DNA of 50,518 bases. It comes from Myxococcales bacterium (GTDB taxonomy: Bacteria; Lernaellota; Lernaellaia; Lernaellales; Lernaellaceae). Shown here in pieces: positions 37,757-47,208 of this stretch; within the stretch, counting starts at the first letter, position 1; each line of letters begins with the position of its first letter. The DNA is taken from positions 1 to 50,518 of the forward strand of contig JAAYVF010000097.1 in assembly GCA_012517325.1 (NCBI GenBank), read 5' to 3'. A model generated the notes under the pieces. The model ran no database searches, was not told where the DNA came from, and saw only the letters and a program-made list of their open reading frames with translations. Made by a program: the position numbers and the translations under genes.

Positions 37757-38752
37757 CTACCAACGCATCAGAATGGTGCCCCAGGTGAACCCGGCGCCGA
37801 ACGCCGAGAAACCGACCAGCATTCCCGGTTTGATCAACCCTTTTTCCAAGGCTTCGGTCACCACGGTGGGCAGCGTGGCGGCGGTGGTGTTGCCGAATTT
37901 TTGGATGTTGTGCAGGGTTTTTTCGGGGGGGATGTTCAGCGCCTGGCAAGCGAATTCGTTGATTCGCAAATTGGCCTGGTGGAAAACCCAGAAGTCGACG
38001 TCGGCGACGGCCACGCCGGCCTTGTCGCAGCACGCCTTGATGGATTCGGGCAGGCGGCGGATCGCGTGGGAAAAGACCAACTGGCCCTTCATCTGCGGGT
38101 AGATGCGCCGCTCGTCGAGCATTTTGTGGGTCAGGCGCGGGTGGAAGACCGAGCCCTCGGCCTCGACCCAGAGCGCCTTGAAGTATTTGCCGTCGCCGTG
38201 CAGATCGGTCGCCAGGATGCCTTTGCCTTCCTCTTCGGTCGCCTGAACGATAAAGACGCCGGCGCCGTCGCCGAAGATGACCGTCACGTCGCGGCCGCGG
38301 GTGCTGAAGTCCAGCGCGGTCGAATGAATTTCCGTGCCGGTGATCAGAATCGTCTTGTACAGGCCGGTTTTGATCCAGGCGTCGGCGATGGCCATGGAAT
38401 AGAGGAACCCGGTGCACTGGTTACGGATGTCGACGATCGCGCATCCGTTGAGGCCGAGCTTGTCCTGGATCAGCGGGGCCATGCCGGGGAAGGTGTGATC
38501 GGGGCTGAGGGTCGCGGCGATCACGGCCTCGATTTCCTTCTTGTCGATCTTCGCCTGGGCGAGCGCGGCCAGGGCGGCCTTTTCGGCCATGTCGGTGCCG
38601 GTCATGCCTTCGGGAATATAGTGGCGTTCCTTGATGCCGGTGCGTTGCTCGATCCACTCGTCGTTGGTGTCCATGATTTTGGACAAGTCGTCGTTGGTGA
38701 CCACGCGGTCCGGAATGTACATGCCGGCGCCGATGACTTTCATGCTGGGCAT
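37757..38752 (-). CDS. fabH: 3-oxoacyl-ACP synthase III family protein
   Basis: A 331-residue KAS III-type condensing enzyme. The triad is visible: Cys113 (RNQCTGFLYS), His258 (VFHQANLRI) and Asn288 (FGNTTAATLP). The ATG at 38752 has GGGAG 7 nt upstream. FabH starts fatty acid synthesis from acetyl-CoA and malonyl-ACP, but close relatives make other short beta-ketoacyl products. The placement after galT, away from other fab genes, leaves the substrate open. It is convergent with the MFS-like gene, 10 nt apart. Confidence 0.9.
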   Translation of the reverse strand: MPSMKVIGAGMYIPDRVVTNDDLSKIMDTNDEWIEQRTGIKERHYIPEGMTGTDMAEKAALAALAQAKIDKKEIEAVIAATLSPDHTFPGMAPLIQDKLGLNGCAIVDIRNQCTGFLYSMAIADAWIKTGLYKTILITGTEIHSTALDFSTRGRDVTVIFGDGAGVFIVQATEEEGKGILATDLHGDGKYFKALWVEAEGSVFHPRLTHKMLDERRIYPQMKGQLVFSHAIRRLPESIKACCDKAGVAVADVDFWVFHQANLRINEFACQALNIPPEKTLHNIQKFGNTTAATLPTVVTEALEKGLIKPGMLVGFSAFGAGFTWGTILMRW

Positions 38753-38763
38753 CTCGGGGCTCC

Positions 38764-39756
38764 CTATAATTTGATGTTCCGCAAGTACTGGGCCACTTCC
38801 TCCGGCGGGGTGGGGTTGATGAAGAACCCGCTCGCCGCCTCGAAACCGCCGAACCGGGTCAGGCGCGGCGCGATTTCGATGTGCCAATGATAATAAGAGA
38901 GGAAGCCGACTTGAAGGGGGGCAGTGTGAATCGCGAAATTGTAGCTGAAGTTGCCCAGCGCTTTGGCCAGAAGGCGCATGGTGCGCGAGAAAATCTTCGC
39001 CAGGAAGGTGAGCTGGTCGTCCCGGATGTCCTGGTAGGACGGTTGATGATTGCGCGGCAGGATGGTCAGTTCGAACGGGACGCGGCTGGCGAAGGGCGCG
39101 ACGACGATGAAGTCGGGGTTCTCGGTCACCAGCCGTTCGCCGTAGCGCAATTCCTGGTTGATGATGTCGAGGTAGACGTTGCGCTCCTTGAATTCGTAGT
39201 AATCGCGCGCGCCCTGCAATTCCTCCTGCACGTTTTTCGGGATGATCGGCAAGGCGATGAGCTGGCTGTGGCTGTGTTGCTGCGTGGCGCCGGCCAGCCG
39301 GCCCTCGTTTTTGAAAATCAGGATGTACTTGAGCCGCACGTCGTTCTGCAGATCGCGGATCCGGTCGCGGTAGGCCCGCATCACCAGCTCGATCTCGTGC
39401 TCGTTGAACGCGGCGAAATCGCGCCGGCCGTCGCGCGTCTCGATGATCACCTCGTGCGCGCCGATGCCCGACATCTTGTCGTAGAGGCCGACGCCCTCGC
39501 GGGTCAGTTCGCCTTCCACCCGCAGCGCCGGAAACTTGTTGGGGATCACGCGCATGATCCAGGGCCGCTCGGGCTGACTGTCGTCGCGGTAGGTCAGGAT
39601 GTCCGGCGGCGTCAGGTGTTCGTTGCCCGGCGCGAACGGATCCACCTCCAGTTGCGGCGGCTCCGGTTCGAGACTCAGGCCCAACGGACGCTTGGCCCGC
39701 TCATCGGAAATGATCACCCAGCGACCGGTAATCGGGTCCTTGCGCAACTCGTGCAT
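38764..39756 (-). CDS. galT: Galactose-1-phosphate uridylyltransferase-like protein
   Basis: A 330-residue HIT-superfamily protein of the GalT branch. The catalytic segment reads QQHSHSQL with His161, His163 and Gln165, and a late YHWHIEI supplies further His residues. The opening LRKDPITGRWVIISDERAKRP is typical of GalT. The zinc-binding CxxC that normally stands in CPFCPGNE is replaced by DPFAPGNE (Asp39, Ala42), so that zinc site is lost. It may transfer UMP or another nucleotide between sugar phosphates. It begins 108 nt after the GH57 gene. Confidence 0.88.
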   Translation of the reverse strand: MHELRKDPITGRWVIISDERAKRPLGLSLEPEPPQLEVDPFAPGNEHLTPPDILTYRDDSQPERPWIMRVIPNKFPALRVEGELTREGVGLYDKMSGIGAHEVIIETRDGRRDFAAFNEHEIELVMRAYRDRIRDLQNDVRLKYILIFKNEGRLAGATQQHSHSQLIALPIIPKNVQEELQGARDYYEFKERNVYLDIINQELRYGERLVTENPDFIVVAPFASRVPFELTILPRNHQPSYQDIRDDQLTFLAKIFSRTMRLLAKALGNFSYNFAIHTAPLQVGFLSYYHWHIEIAPRLTRFGGFEAASGFFINPTPPEEVAQYLRNIKL

Positions 39757-39864
39757 AGTGCTTGTTCCATTCCCTGGGGAACCTCGCGGTTCCGCGTATT
39801 TACATCCGTTTCCAACCGACGCCGTGGGCCGCGCGAACGGCCGTCGTCCCGCCACGCCGGCGAA

Positions 39865-41985
39865 TTACCGCCTTTCCGTCATTGAAATTTCCACCGTCAG
39901 GGTCCGCGCTTCGCCTTGCCGCAGGAAGAAGCGGTTGGAGAGCGCCACCGCGGTTCCTTGATAGGTGCGCTCGAACCCGCCTTCGCTCTGGCTGACGGTC
40001 TCCACCGGGAAGTGCCACAACTCGAACGGGTCGGGGCTGCGGAATTCCGCCCGCAGGTTCTGCCAGTCATCGTGGACGGCGAAGGCCGACACGCTTTCGT
40101 GCAGGCCGCTTTCGTTCATTTTGAATTGCTTTTCGCCCACCGCCAGCCAGCGGTCCGGCGCGTCGGCCGCCAACAGGGTCAGGTTCCATTGGCGGGCGAG
40201 CCAGAATTCGAGGTCGCCGCCGTGATTGGTGACGGTGGTGGCGACGCTCATCGCCGCGCGGTCCAGCGGAATGACGAACCGCTTGTGCAGCGTGACCGGC
40301 GTCTTGACGCCGCCCGGATACAGGCCGCCCTGGCGCTCGAATTCGACGACCAGTTCGTCGCCCTCGCGCGCGGCGCGCAGCACGCGGAAGGGTTGATTGA
40401 TGAAGTCGCCCAGCTCGCCGTAGCGGCAGGTGGCGAAGCTGGCGGCGTTCGACCACGGCGCCAGGAAGTGGTCCAGTGAACTGTAGCGCGTGAACCAATC
40501 GTAGAAGAGGAGGTTGGCCAGCCCTTCTTCCTTGGTGCGCACGATGTCGTGAATGCTTTTCGGCTGCCCGTTGGTCGTCGGCGTGATGGTGATCTTGTCG
40601 TGATAAATTTCGCGCCGGCGGGTGAGGACGTCGGTCAGGTTGTGGCCGGTGCGGCGATCGACGAATTCGTAGACGCTGCCGCCGTATCCCGGCTTGAGCA
40701 CGACCAGCAGGTGCGGCGTGTCGATCACGATCTCCGGCACGCCGTCGCCGTCGTGATCGACCGTCTCGAGGTTGGGCAGGCCGAGGATTTGATCGGCCTT
40801 CTTTTCCGCCGCGTACAGTTCGCTGGCGACGCCGCGGCGCAGATAGTTGAGATACAGGCCACCGAACAGGCCGTGCCAGTAGGCGCAATTGCATTGGCCG
40901 CGCAGGGCGTCGCGGCGCGCGGCCAGCGCCGCCGGATCCTGCGGCGCTTTTTTCAGCGCGGCGACCGTCTTGCGCGAGGCGCGGACCATGCGTTTGTGCA
41001 GGCGGTTGGCTTCCTGATATTTCGAAAGGAAATTGTCCCAGAAGCCGCCGCGGATGAACGGGGAAATGTGTTCCCAGGAGCCGTCGCGCTTGGCCTCCTG
41101 GTGCAGCTTGTTCAGTTCGATGCCCGCGTCGACCGGCAGCGACCACTCGGTCATTTCATGATAGCTGGCCGTCGGCAGGTACATCCGGCCCGTCGGCGGA
41201 TCGTTGTCGAGCACGGTGGAAAAATGCACGGTTTCCAGGTCGCCCGATTCCTCGACCGCGGTGAGAAATTTCTCGAGCCAGCCCTTTCCGTAGACCCATT
41301 CGTAGGTTTCCGGCCAGACGCCGAATTTTTCACCGTCGTCGGCGTAGGTCGCCACGGGATTGTTGAAGCGGTTTTTCAGGTCGCGCAGGTAGGCGACGAT
41401 CTTGTCGGGCATGTCGAAGGGGATCTTGTAGCGCAGTACGCGGTCGATCGGGAAAATGGCCGTCGTGTAGCCGTGCCGCTCGGTGACGTAATAGCCGATG
41501 ATTTTTTCCTTGGGGATGCCGGCGAAACGGAAATGGGTTTCGTCGACGATGGTGAATTCCACACCGGCCTGCCGCAGCAGGACGGGCAGGGAAGGCTCCC
41601 AAATGCGCTCGGTCAGCCAGATACCGCGCACGTTGTGCCCGAGCCGTCGCTTCGCCCAATCGTTCATCAGCGTGAGCTGCTCGACGGCGTCGTCGAAGGG
41701 GACGGCGGAGAGAATCGGCTCGTAAAAGCCGCCGCCGAGGATTTCGACCTGGCCGTTTTCGACCAGTTCCGCGAGGCGATCCACGTATTCGGGATGATTC
41801 TGCTCGATCCATTCGAGCAGGCAACCGCTGTGATGCAGCGAGGTGCGGATGGTCGGATGAAGCTTCAGAATTTCCAGAAAGGGCCGGTAGCATTTTTCGT
41901 AGGCGTCTTCCAGGACGTGGCCGAAATTGCCGACCGGCTGGTGATCGTGGATGCCGAAAGTCAGGCGAATCTTGTCATTCTGCAA
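39865..41985 (-). CDS. GH57 4-alpha-glucanotransferase/alpha-amylase-like enzyme
   Basis: A 706-residue glycoside hydrolase family 57 protein. It begins with the family's FGIHDHQPVGNFGHV. The nucleophile Glu126 is in IWLTERIWEP and the acid Asp (216 or 217) in ATYADDGEKFGVWPET. The C-terminal half has the DUF1925/DUF1926 beta domains seen in 4-alpha-glucanotransferases of the Thermococcus type. No signal peptide, so it acts on glycogen or maltodextrin in the cytoplasm. One nt separates it from the second GH57 gene. Confidence 0.9.
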   Translation of the reverse strand: MQNDKIRLTFGIHDHQPVGNFGHVLEDAYEKCYRPFLEILKLHPTIRTSLHHSGCLLEWIEQNHPEYVDRLAELVENGQVEILGGGFYEPILSAVPFDDAVEQLTLMNDWAKRRLGHNVRGIWLTERIWEPSLPVLLRQAGVEFTIVDETHFRFAGIPKEKIIGYYVTERHGYTTAIFPIDRVLRYKIPFDMPDKIVAYLRDLKNRFNNPVATYADDGEKFGVWPETYEWVYGKGWLEKFLTAVEESGDLETVHFSTVLDNDPPTGRMYLPTASYHEMTEWSLPVDAGIELNKLHQEAKRDGSWEHISPFIRGGFWDNFLSKYQEANRLHKRMVRASRKTVAALKKAPQDPAALAARRDALRGQCNCAYWHGLFGGLYLNYLRRGVASELYAAEKKADQILGLPNLETVDHDGDGVPEIVIDTPHLLVVLKPGYGGSVYEFVDRRTGHNLTDVLTRRREIYHDKITITPTTNGQPKSIHDIVRTKEEGLANLLFYDWFTRYSSLDHFLAPWSNAASFATCRYGELGDFINQPFRVLRAAREGDELVVEFERQGGLYPGGVKTPVTLHKRFVIPLDRAAMSVATTVTNHGGDLEFWLARQWNLTLLAADAPDRWLAVGEKQFKMNESGLHESVSAFAVHDDWQNLRAEFRSPDPFELWHFPVETVSQSEGGFERTYQGTAVALSNRFFLRQGEARTLTVEISMTERR

Positions 41986-41986
41986 T

Positions 41987-44155
41987 TTATACGCTCCAGT
42001 TGATGCTGTCGTAATTGCGGTCGGGAACCTTCAGATTGATCCGGCCGTTTTTCGGGAAGCGGTCTTCCTCCACGCTGCCTTTCATGATCCGGACCACGAA
42101 GGAAAGGGGATCGCCGGCGGCGATCTGCAGGAACGAGATGGGCAACGCCAGTTCGATGATTTCCTGCATGCCCAGTTCGTGGTGTTCGCCGATGCTGCGC
42201 CAATCCTCGCCGGAATCGGGCGCCCAGATCTGGTAGCGGGTCGCCGCCCGGGCGCCGAAGCGCAAGGGGAAGCGGATTTGCCGCTCGACGCGGCCGGCGA
42301 TCTGCACTTGCACCTGCAATTCGCTGCCGAAGGCCAGCAGTTCGTCGGACGGGTCGAGCCGCAGGTAAAGTTTTTGTTCGTCGAAGCCGAACATCAACCG
42401 CGCCAGCAGGTTCTTCGAAAGGTGCATGCTGCCGCGGACGCGGGTCAGGTCGATGTAGCCGGCGTCGGCCCATTCGTAGAAATTGGTGATGTGGCCGTCG
42501 ATCGTCGGGTGCAACAGGGCGAGCGGCTGGGTGATCAGCAGGTTCGCCTTGTCGACGTGAATCGGCTCGGACAGCACCGCCGGCGGGTTCTCGTCGAGCG
42601 CCAGGTAGACATTGACCAGCTTCTGGCGGAACAGCCGGTCGAAATCGGAATCGTTTTCGCTGTTGAAATCGTCGTCGTACCACCAGAACCAGTCTGAACC
42701 TTCGGCCTGGAAAAGCTGGCGGCGCGCCGCGGCGATTTTTTCCGGCGGCATGTTGCCGGCCTGGCGGACGGTTTCGAAATGGCTGCGCGTCCGGTCGACC
42801 AGCGACCAGGCGCGGTTTTCCTCGGGCCCGCCGATCCAGATCCGGTAATTGGCATTGATCCAACTGCCGCTGTGCAGCTTGGTCAGGGTCTGTTTCGGCG
42901 GCGCCTCGCGTAGCGCCTGGCCCATCGACACCGGCCGGAAGCGCTTGTCCTGCAACAGCGTCTGATACAAACCGTCGAGGAACGCTTCGCCGCCGTCGCG
43001 GTAGTATTCCCAGGGGTTTTCGCCGTCGAGCACGACGTTGACCAGGCCGTCCGGCGCGCTTTCCGCGATGCGGCCCAAATGACCGGCGAAATCGAGAATC
43101 GCCGTCCGCGGATCGTTTTTCGCGTAAGTGAAGCCGATCAAATCCGACAAGTAACGATCGCGGAAAAAGACGCAGATCTGCGAGCCCTTGTATTCGGCCC
43201 GGTACGGCTCGAACAACCGCTGTCGCGAGGAGCCGTCGCCCAGGCTGCGGAAGAGGATGGCCTCGTCGGTGGCGATCCATTCCAGACCGGCGTCGGCGAG
43301 GTGTGGAATGATTTCCGGGCAGACCGAACCTTCGCTGGGCCACATGCCGCGGGCGGCCTGGCCGAAAATGCTTTCGTAGTAGGCGACGCCTTCGCGGATC
43401 TGGTCGCGCGCGTCTTCCTCGAAGGAAAAATCGCCGTGCAGGGTGACCTCGGGCATGCTGCGCCGGACCACGTGCGAACCGACGAGAATCGGCAGGATCG
43501 GGTGGTAGAACGGGCTGGTGGAGATTTCCACGCGCCCGGCCTCCAGCAGTTTTTTCCACAGCGGAATGATCTGCTTGAGGATTTCCAGCTGCACGTCGAG
43601 CAGCAGGCGCTTGTCGGGCTCGGTGAAACTCATGCCCTTTTCGAGCAGCGGGACGATGCGCGGATCGCGCCGCGCGGTAAACCCGAACCACGCCAGGTTG
43701 AACCAGACCTGCAAGTCCAGAAAATCCTGGTTCGAAAACAGCTTGAGCGCCCGGTCGAGCGATTCCTCGTCGGTGCGGATGCCGCGCCGGTCCAGTAGGC
43801 GCGAATAGCCGGGGTAGGGGCGGATCAGCGTTTCCCAGTTGGCCATGAAGAAATAGCGCAGGACGAACCGGCGCTCCTCGTCGTCGAGTTCGGCCGCCGG
43901 CTTGCGGGACAGGGCGAGGAACGAATCGTCGATGTCCGGCCGCTCCGCGTAGGCCTTGAGCTGCGCCAGCAGGCTGGGCACTGCATTGATGGTGCAGGCC
44001 ATCTCGGGATGGCGCAGCAGCATCGCGCTCATGTCGTAGTAGGCCTTGGTGGCGTGCAGCCGCACCCAGGGTAGGATGATTTTTCCGGAGGTATCATCCA
44101 GGTAATAGGGCTGGTGCATATGCCACAAAAAGGCGACGCGTAACGGCTTGCTCAT
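41987..44155 (-). CDS. GH57 alpha-amylase/amylopullulanase-like enzyme
   Basis: A 722-residue cytoplasmic GH57 protein. It opens VAFLWHMHQPYY; the nucleophile Glu275 is in MWPSEGSV, and the acid Asp377 in VVLDGENPWEYY. The C-terminal region (from about 510) has a beta-rich domain (MHLSKNLLARLMFG) of the kind attached to amylopullulanase-like members. It differs clearly from the neighbouring GH57 and probably cuts glycogen while the neighbour transfers chains. It overlaps glgC by 4 nt. Confidence 0.9.
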   Translation of the reverse strand: MSKPLRVAFLWHMHQPYYLDDTSGKIILPWVRLHATKAYYDMSAMLLRHPEMACTINAVPSLLAQLKAYAERPDIDDSFLALSRKPAAELDDEERRFVLRYFFMANWETLIRPYPGYSRLLDRRGIRTDEESLDRALKLFSNQDFLDLQVWFNLAWFGFTARRDPRIVPLLEKGMSFTEPDKRLLLDVQLEILKQIIPLWKKLLEAGRVEISTSPFYHPILPILVGSHVVRRSMPEVTLHGDFSFEEDARDQIREGVAYYESIFGQAARGMWPSEGSVCPEIIPHLADAGLEWIATDEAILFRSLGDGSSRQRLFEPYRAEYKGSQICVFFRDRYLSDLIGFTYAKNDPRTAILDFAGHLGRIAESAPDGLVNVVLDGENPWEYYRDGGEAFLDGLYQTLLQDKRFRPVSMGQALREAPPKQTLTKLHSGSWINANYRIWIGGPEENRAWSLVDRTRSHFETVRQAGNMPPEKIAAARRQLFQAEGSDWFWWYDDDFNSENDSDFDRLFRQKLVNVYLALDENPPAVLSEPIHVDKANLLITQPLALLHPTIDGHITNFYEWADAGYIDLTRVRGSMHLSKNLLARLMFGFDEQKLYLRLDPSDELLAFGSELQVQVQIAGRVERQIRFPLRFGARAATRYQIWAPDSGEDWRSIGEHHELGMQEIIELALPISFLQIAAGDPLSFVVRIMKGSVEEDRFPKNGRINLKVPDRNYDSINWSV

Positions 44156-45402
44156 TCGATCTTGGCTCCTCGCGGCACGACGGTAATGCCTTCCGGGGTC
44201 ACAGTAAAGCCGCGTTCGAGATCCAGTTCGTGATCGTAACCGACTTCCACGTGCGCGGGGATCTTGACGAATTTATCGATGATGGCGCGCCGTACCCGCG
44301 CGAAGCGGCCGATTTCGACGCCCTCGAACAGTAGGCTTTCGTCGACCTGGGAGTAACTGTTGATCCGCACGAACGGACCGAGAATGGTCCGGTCGATGTG
44401 ACCGCCGGAGACGATGCAGCCCTCGCTGACCATGGAGTCGGTGGCGATGCCGATGCGGCGCGATTTCTCGTCGGCGAAGACGAATTTCGTCGGCGGCCCC
44501 TGGCGCGAGTAGGTGTGCAGCGGCCAGTGGCGGTTGTAGAGGTCGATGACCGGGGCCACGCTGACCAGGTCCATCGAGGCGCGATAGTAGGAATCGATGT
44601 CGCCCACGTCGCGCCAGTAACCCCGCTCGCGTTCGCTTTGCCCGGGAACGGCGTTGGTGGCGAAGTCGTAAACGAAGACTTTCTTGTTGCGGCCGACCAT
44701 CGGGATGATGTTTTTGCCGAAATCGTGCGCGCTGTTCGGATCGCGGCTGTCGGTCTCGACCGCTTCCATCAGGCTTTCGGTGGTGAACACGTAATTGCCC
44801 ATGCTGGCCAGCGCGCGCGTCGGATCGCCAGGCATGTGTTTGGGTTTGGCGGGTTTTTCCGCGAAGCCGACCAGCCGCCAGTCGGCGTCGACCTCCATGA
44901 TGCCGAAGGCCGGGGCCTCCTCGATCGGCACCGGAATCGCGGCGATCGTCACATCGGCTTCCTTCTGCAGATGGTAGGAGACCATCTGCCGCACATCCAT
45001 TTTGTAGATGTGATCGGCGCCGAAGACGCAGACCTGGTACGGGTTTTCGTCCATGATCGCGTGGAAGTTCTGGAAAATGGCGTCGGCGCTGCCCTTGTAC
45101 CAATCGGGGCCGGTGCGCATCTGCGCCGGGGAGATATCGGTGAAGTAACCGAATTGCGAATTGAGGCGGTAACCGCGGGTGACGTGCTTGATCAGGCTGT
45201 CGGCTTTGTATTGGGTCAGGATCTTGATTTTGAAGAAGCTGCCGTTGATGAAATTCGACAGCACGAAATCGACGATGCGGTAGCGGCCGCCGAAGGGCAC
45301 TGCGGGTTTGGCGCGGTGCGCGGTCAACGGCATCAGGCGTTTGCCCTCGCCGCCGGCCAGGATCATCGTGAGGATGCGGTTTTGGTTGAAATTGGGCGCC
45401 AT
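44152..45402 (-). CDS. glgC: Glucose-1-phosphate adenylyltransferase
   Basis: A 416-residue ADP-glucose pyrophosphorylase, the committed step of bacterial glycogen synthesis. The nucleotide loop is ILAGGEGKRLMPLT; the catalytic region YKGSADAIFQN and VFGADHIYKMD follow, with the sugar site FAEKPAKP. The C-terminal left-handed helix domain is present. A strong GGAGGT stands before the ATG and overlaps the end of the ROK gene. No glycogen synthase or branching enzyme is in the window. Confidence 0.96.
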   Translation of the reverse strand: MAPNFNQNRILTMILAGGEGKRLMPLTAHRAKPAVPFGGRYRIVDFVLSNFINGSFFKIKILTQYKADSLIKHVTRGYRLNSQFGYFTDISPAQMRTGPDWYKGSADAIFQNFHAIMDENPYQVCVFGADHIYKMDVRQMVSYHLQKEADVTIAAIPVPIEEAPAFGIMEVDADWRLVGFAEKPAKPKHMPGDPTRALASMGNYVFTTESLMEAVETDSRDPNSAHDFGKNIIPMVGRNKKVFVYDFATNAVPGQSERERGYWRDVGDIDSYYRASMDLVSVAPVIDLYNRHWPLHTYSRQGPPTKFVFADEKSRRIGIATDSMVSEGCIVSGGHIDRTILGPFVRINSYSQVDESLLFEGVEIGRFARVRRAIIDKFVKIPAHVEVGYDHELDLERGFTVTPEGITVVPRGAKIE

Positions 45403-45407
45403 GTCCG

Positions 45408-46379
45408 TTACCTCCCTTCCGCCGGCGTCAATTCGGCGAAAGCCAGCATTCCCGCGCCGATCATGCCCGCGTCGTTGCCGAGAATCGCGCGTTGAATGGC
45501 GACGTTTTCACCCGGAATGCGGTAGGCGCGGCGGCGAATTTCGTCGCGCATCGGTTCGTAGAGCAGATCGAAAGAAGCGCTGACGCCCCCGCCGATGACG
45601 AACAAGGGCACGTTCAGCAGATTCAGCACCGACGCCATCATATTGCCCAGATAGCGCGACGCCTTTTCGAAAACCGCCCGGCTGACCGGGCAGCCCTGTT
45701 TCGCGGCGTCGTAGATCAGCTTGGGCGTGATCCGGTCGGGATCGCCGCCGGCCAATTGCAGCAGCGGCGCTCCGGGTTCGCGCGCCAGCGCTTCCTTCGC
45801 CTGCCGGACCAGCGCCGGCCCGGACGCGTAGGCTTCGATGCAGCCGCGGTTGCCGCAGCCGCAGAGCACGCCTTCGGGTTCGATAGTGATATGGCCGATT
45901 TCGCCGGCCATGCCCCATTGGCCGCGCCAGATGCGGCCATCCAGGATGATCCCGCCGCCGATGCCCGTTCCCAGGGTGATCAAAACCATCGAATCGACCG
46001 CCTTGCCGGCGCCGAATTCGAACTCGCCGAGCCCGGCCACGTTGGCGTCGTTGTCGATCGCGACCGGCAGGCCCGTTTTCTGCATCAGCGGGCTGACCAG
46101 ATCCACGTCGTACCAACCGGGGAAATTGGGGGCCTGGCTGATTTTTTTCGAGTCGGGATAAACGCCGCCGGGAACGCCGATGCCCACCCCGAAAGCCGCG
46201 CCGCCCGCCGTCTTTTGCAAGCCGTCGATCAAATCCGCCAGCCGATCCACGACCTTGGCCGGCGAGCGATCCTCGCCGGTCGGCACTCGGCGGGGCGAAT
46301 GCAGACGCCCTTCGCGGTCGAGCAGCGCTCCCTTGATGTCGGTTCCGCCCAGGTCGATGGCAATGGCTACCCGGTTCAC
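45408..46379 (-). CDS. ROK family glucokinase
   Basis: A 323-residue sugar kinase. The ATP-phosphate motif DLGGTDIKG is at 9-17, the catalytic Asp lies in IDNDANVA (about 109-111), and the ROK zinc signature CGCGNRGCIE has Cys173, Cys175 and Cys180 with His163 in GEIGHIT. It probably makes glucose-6-phosphate from glucose freed by the GH57 enzymes. Start is GTG at 46379 with AAGGAG upstream, overlapping the hpt stop by 4 nt; the longer upstream frame is not real. Confidence 0.92.
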   Translation of the reverse strand: MNRVAIAIDLGGTDIKGALLDREGRLHSPRRVPTGEDRSPAKVVDRLADLIDGLQKTAGGAAFGVGIGVPGGVYPDSKKISQAPNFPGWYDVDLVSPLMQKTGLPVAIDNDANVAGLGEFEFGAGKAVDSMVLITLGTGIGGGIILDGRIWRGQWGMAGEIGHITIEPEGVLCGCGNRGCIEAYASGPALVRQAKEALAREPGAPLLQLAGGDPDRITPKLIYDAAKQGCPVSRAVFEKASRYLGNMMASVLNLLNVPLFVIGGGVSASFDLLYEPMRDEIRRRAYRIPGENVAIQRAILGNDAGMIGAGMLAFAELTPAEGR

Positions 46380-46903
46380 GTGTGATTCTCCTTCGCATAG
46401 ATGTCGGGCAGATGGCGAAAGCGGCCTTCCCAATCCAGACCGTAACCGATCACGAAACGATCCGGGATGGTAAAACCGATTAATGGCTCTTCTATTTGAT
46501 AAGCGTAACCACGATTTTTCGCAAGCAGGACAACAGGTTGGACGCGGGCCGCGCCCAGCGAAAGCAGGTGCTCGATGCAAAAGGCGAGGGTCTTGCCGGT
46601 ATCCAGAATATCATCCACCAGGACCACGTTCCGGCCGTGCAGATTCCAGGTCAGGCCGTCGACCAGCTTCAGCTCGCCGCTGCTCGTCCCGCCGCGGTAA
46701 CTGCTGACGCGCAGGAAGTCGATCTGGACGTCCAAATCGATCGCGCGGATCAGATCGGTCAGGAAGAAGAGGGCGCCGTCAAGAATGCCGACGAAAGTGA
46801 CCGGTTTCCCGACCAGGGCGGGTCGCAGACTGTCGGCGATCTCTCGAACCCGAGAGCGGATTTTGTCTTGGTCAATGATTATGTTAAAATCGTTTGGAAT
46901 CAT
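46376..46903 (-). CDS. hpt: Hypoxanthine phosphoribosyltransferase
   Basis: A 175-residue purine salvage enzyme. The PRPP-binding motif VVLVDDILDTGKT is at 93-105, and VGILDGALFF and the flexible-loop SSYRGGTSSG (67-76) are typical. It heads the glycogen operon, coupled to the ROK kinase. No Shine-Dalgarno is visible, and the likely -10 (TAAGAT, read on the minus strand) ends 9 nt before the ATG, so the mRNA may be leaderless. Confidence 0.94.
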   Translation of the reverse strand: MIPNDFNIIIDQDKIRSRVREIADSLRPALVGKPVTFVGILDGALFFLTDLIRAIDLDVQIDFLRVSSYRGGTSSGELKLVDGLTWNLHGRNVVLVDDILDTGKTLAFCIEHLLSLGAARVQPVVLLAKNRGYAYQIEEPLIGFTIPDRFVIGYGLDWEGRFRHLPDIYAKENHT

Positions 46904-46915
46904 TATGTTAACATC
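46878..46915. repeat. Direct repeat across the hpt start
   Basis: ATTATGTTAAAATC (46878-46891) and ATTATGTTAACATC (46902-46915) differ at one base and are 24 bp apart. They flank and overlap the hpt start codon and its putative -10, so they could bind a regulator as two half-turn-spaced sites. Confidence 0.4.
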
Positions 46916-47208
46916 TTACAATTAAAGTAGTGGTTTAGGCAATCCGTTGGCCGGCAACGATCTCGCACAACAGGCCTCGCTGATAAAACTATAAGTATTT
47001 TCGACGCTTTCTACTAAAACTTAATCATTTTTCCGCGAACTAGCCAAACTTTCAAGGAAAATTCAAAAATTCCGAACGGTCGCCATTGCGAATAGCCGGT
47101 GTTCGTTCAAGCAGTTTTCGATTGCTTGTCTCCGCGACGGCGACAGGGTAAAAATGGCGAATCCATTCGAGGTGGACCATCGATCATCGCGCCAATGAAA
47201 CGCCTCCA
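46904..47208. other. Divergent intergenic region
   Basis: This 305-bp gap lies between hpt and the SGNH gene. It is AT-rich near hpt, with a possible minus-strand promoter (TTGCCT, 18 nt, TAAGAT) directed to hpt. A tiny frame ATG-AAA-CGC-CTC-CAG-TGA (47193-47210) overlaps the GTG start of the next gene. I see no other gene and no clear terminator. Confidence 0.5.
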
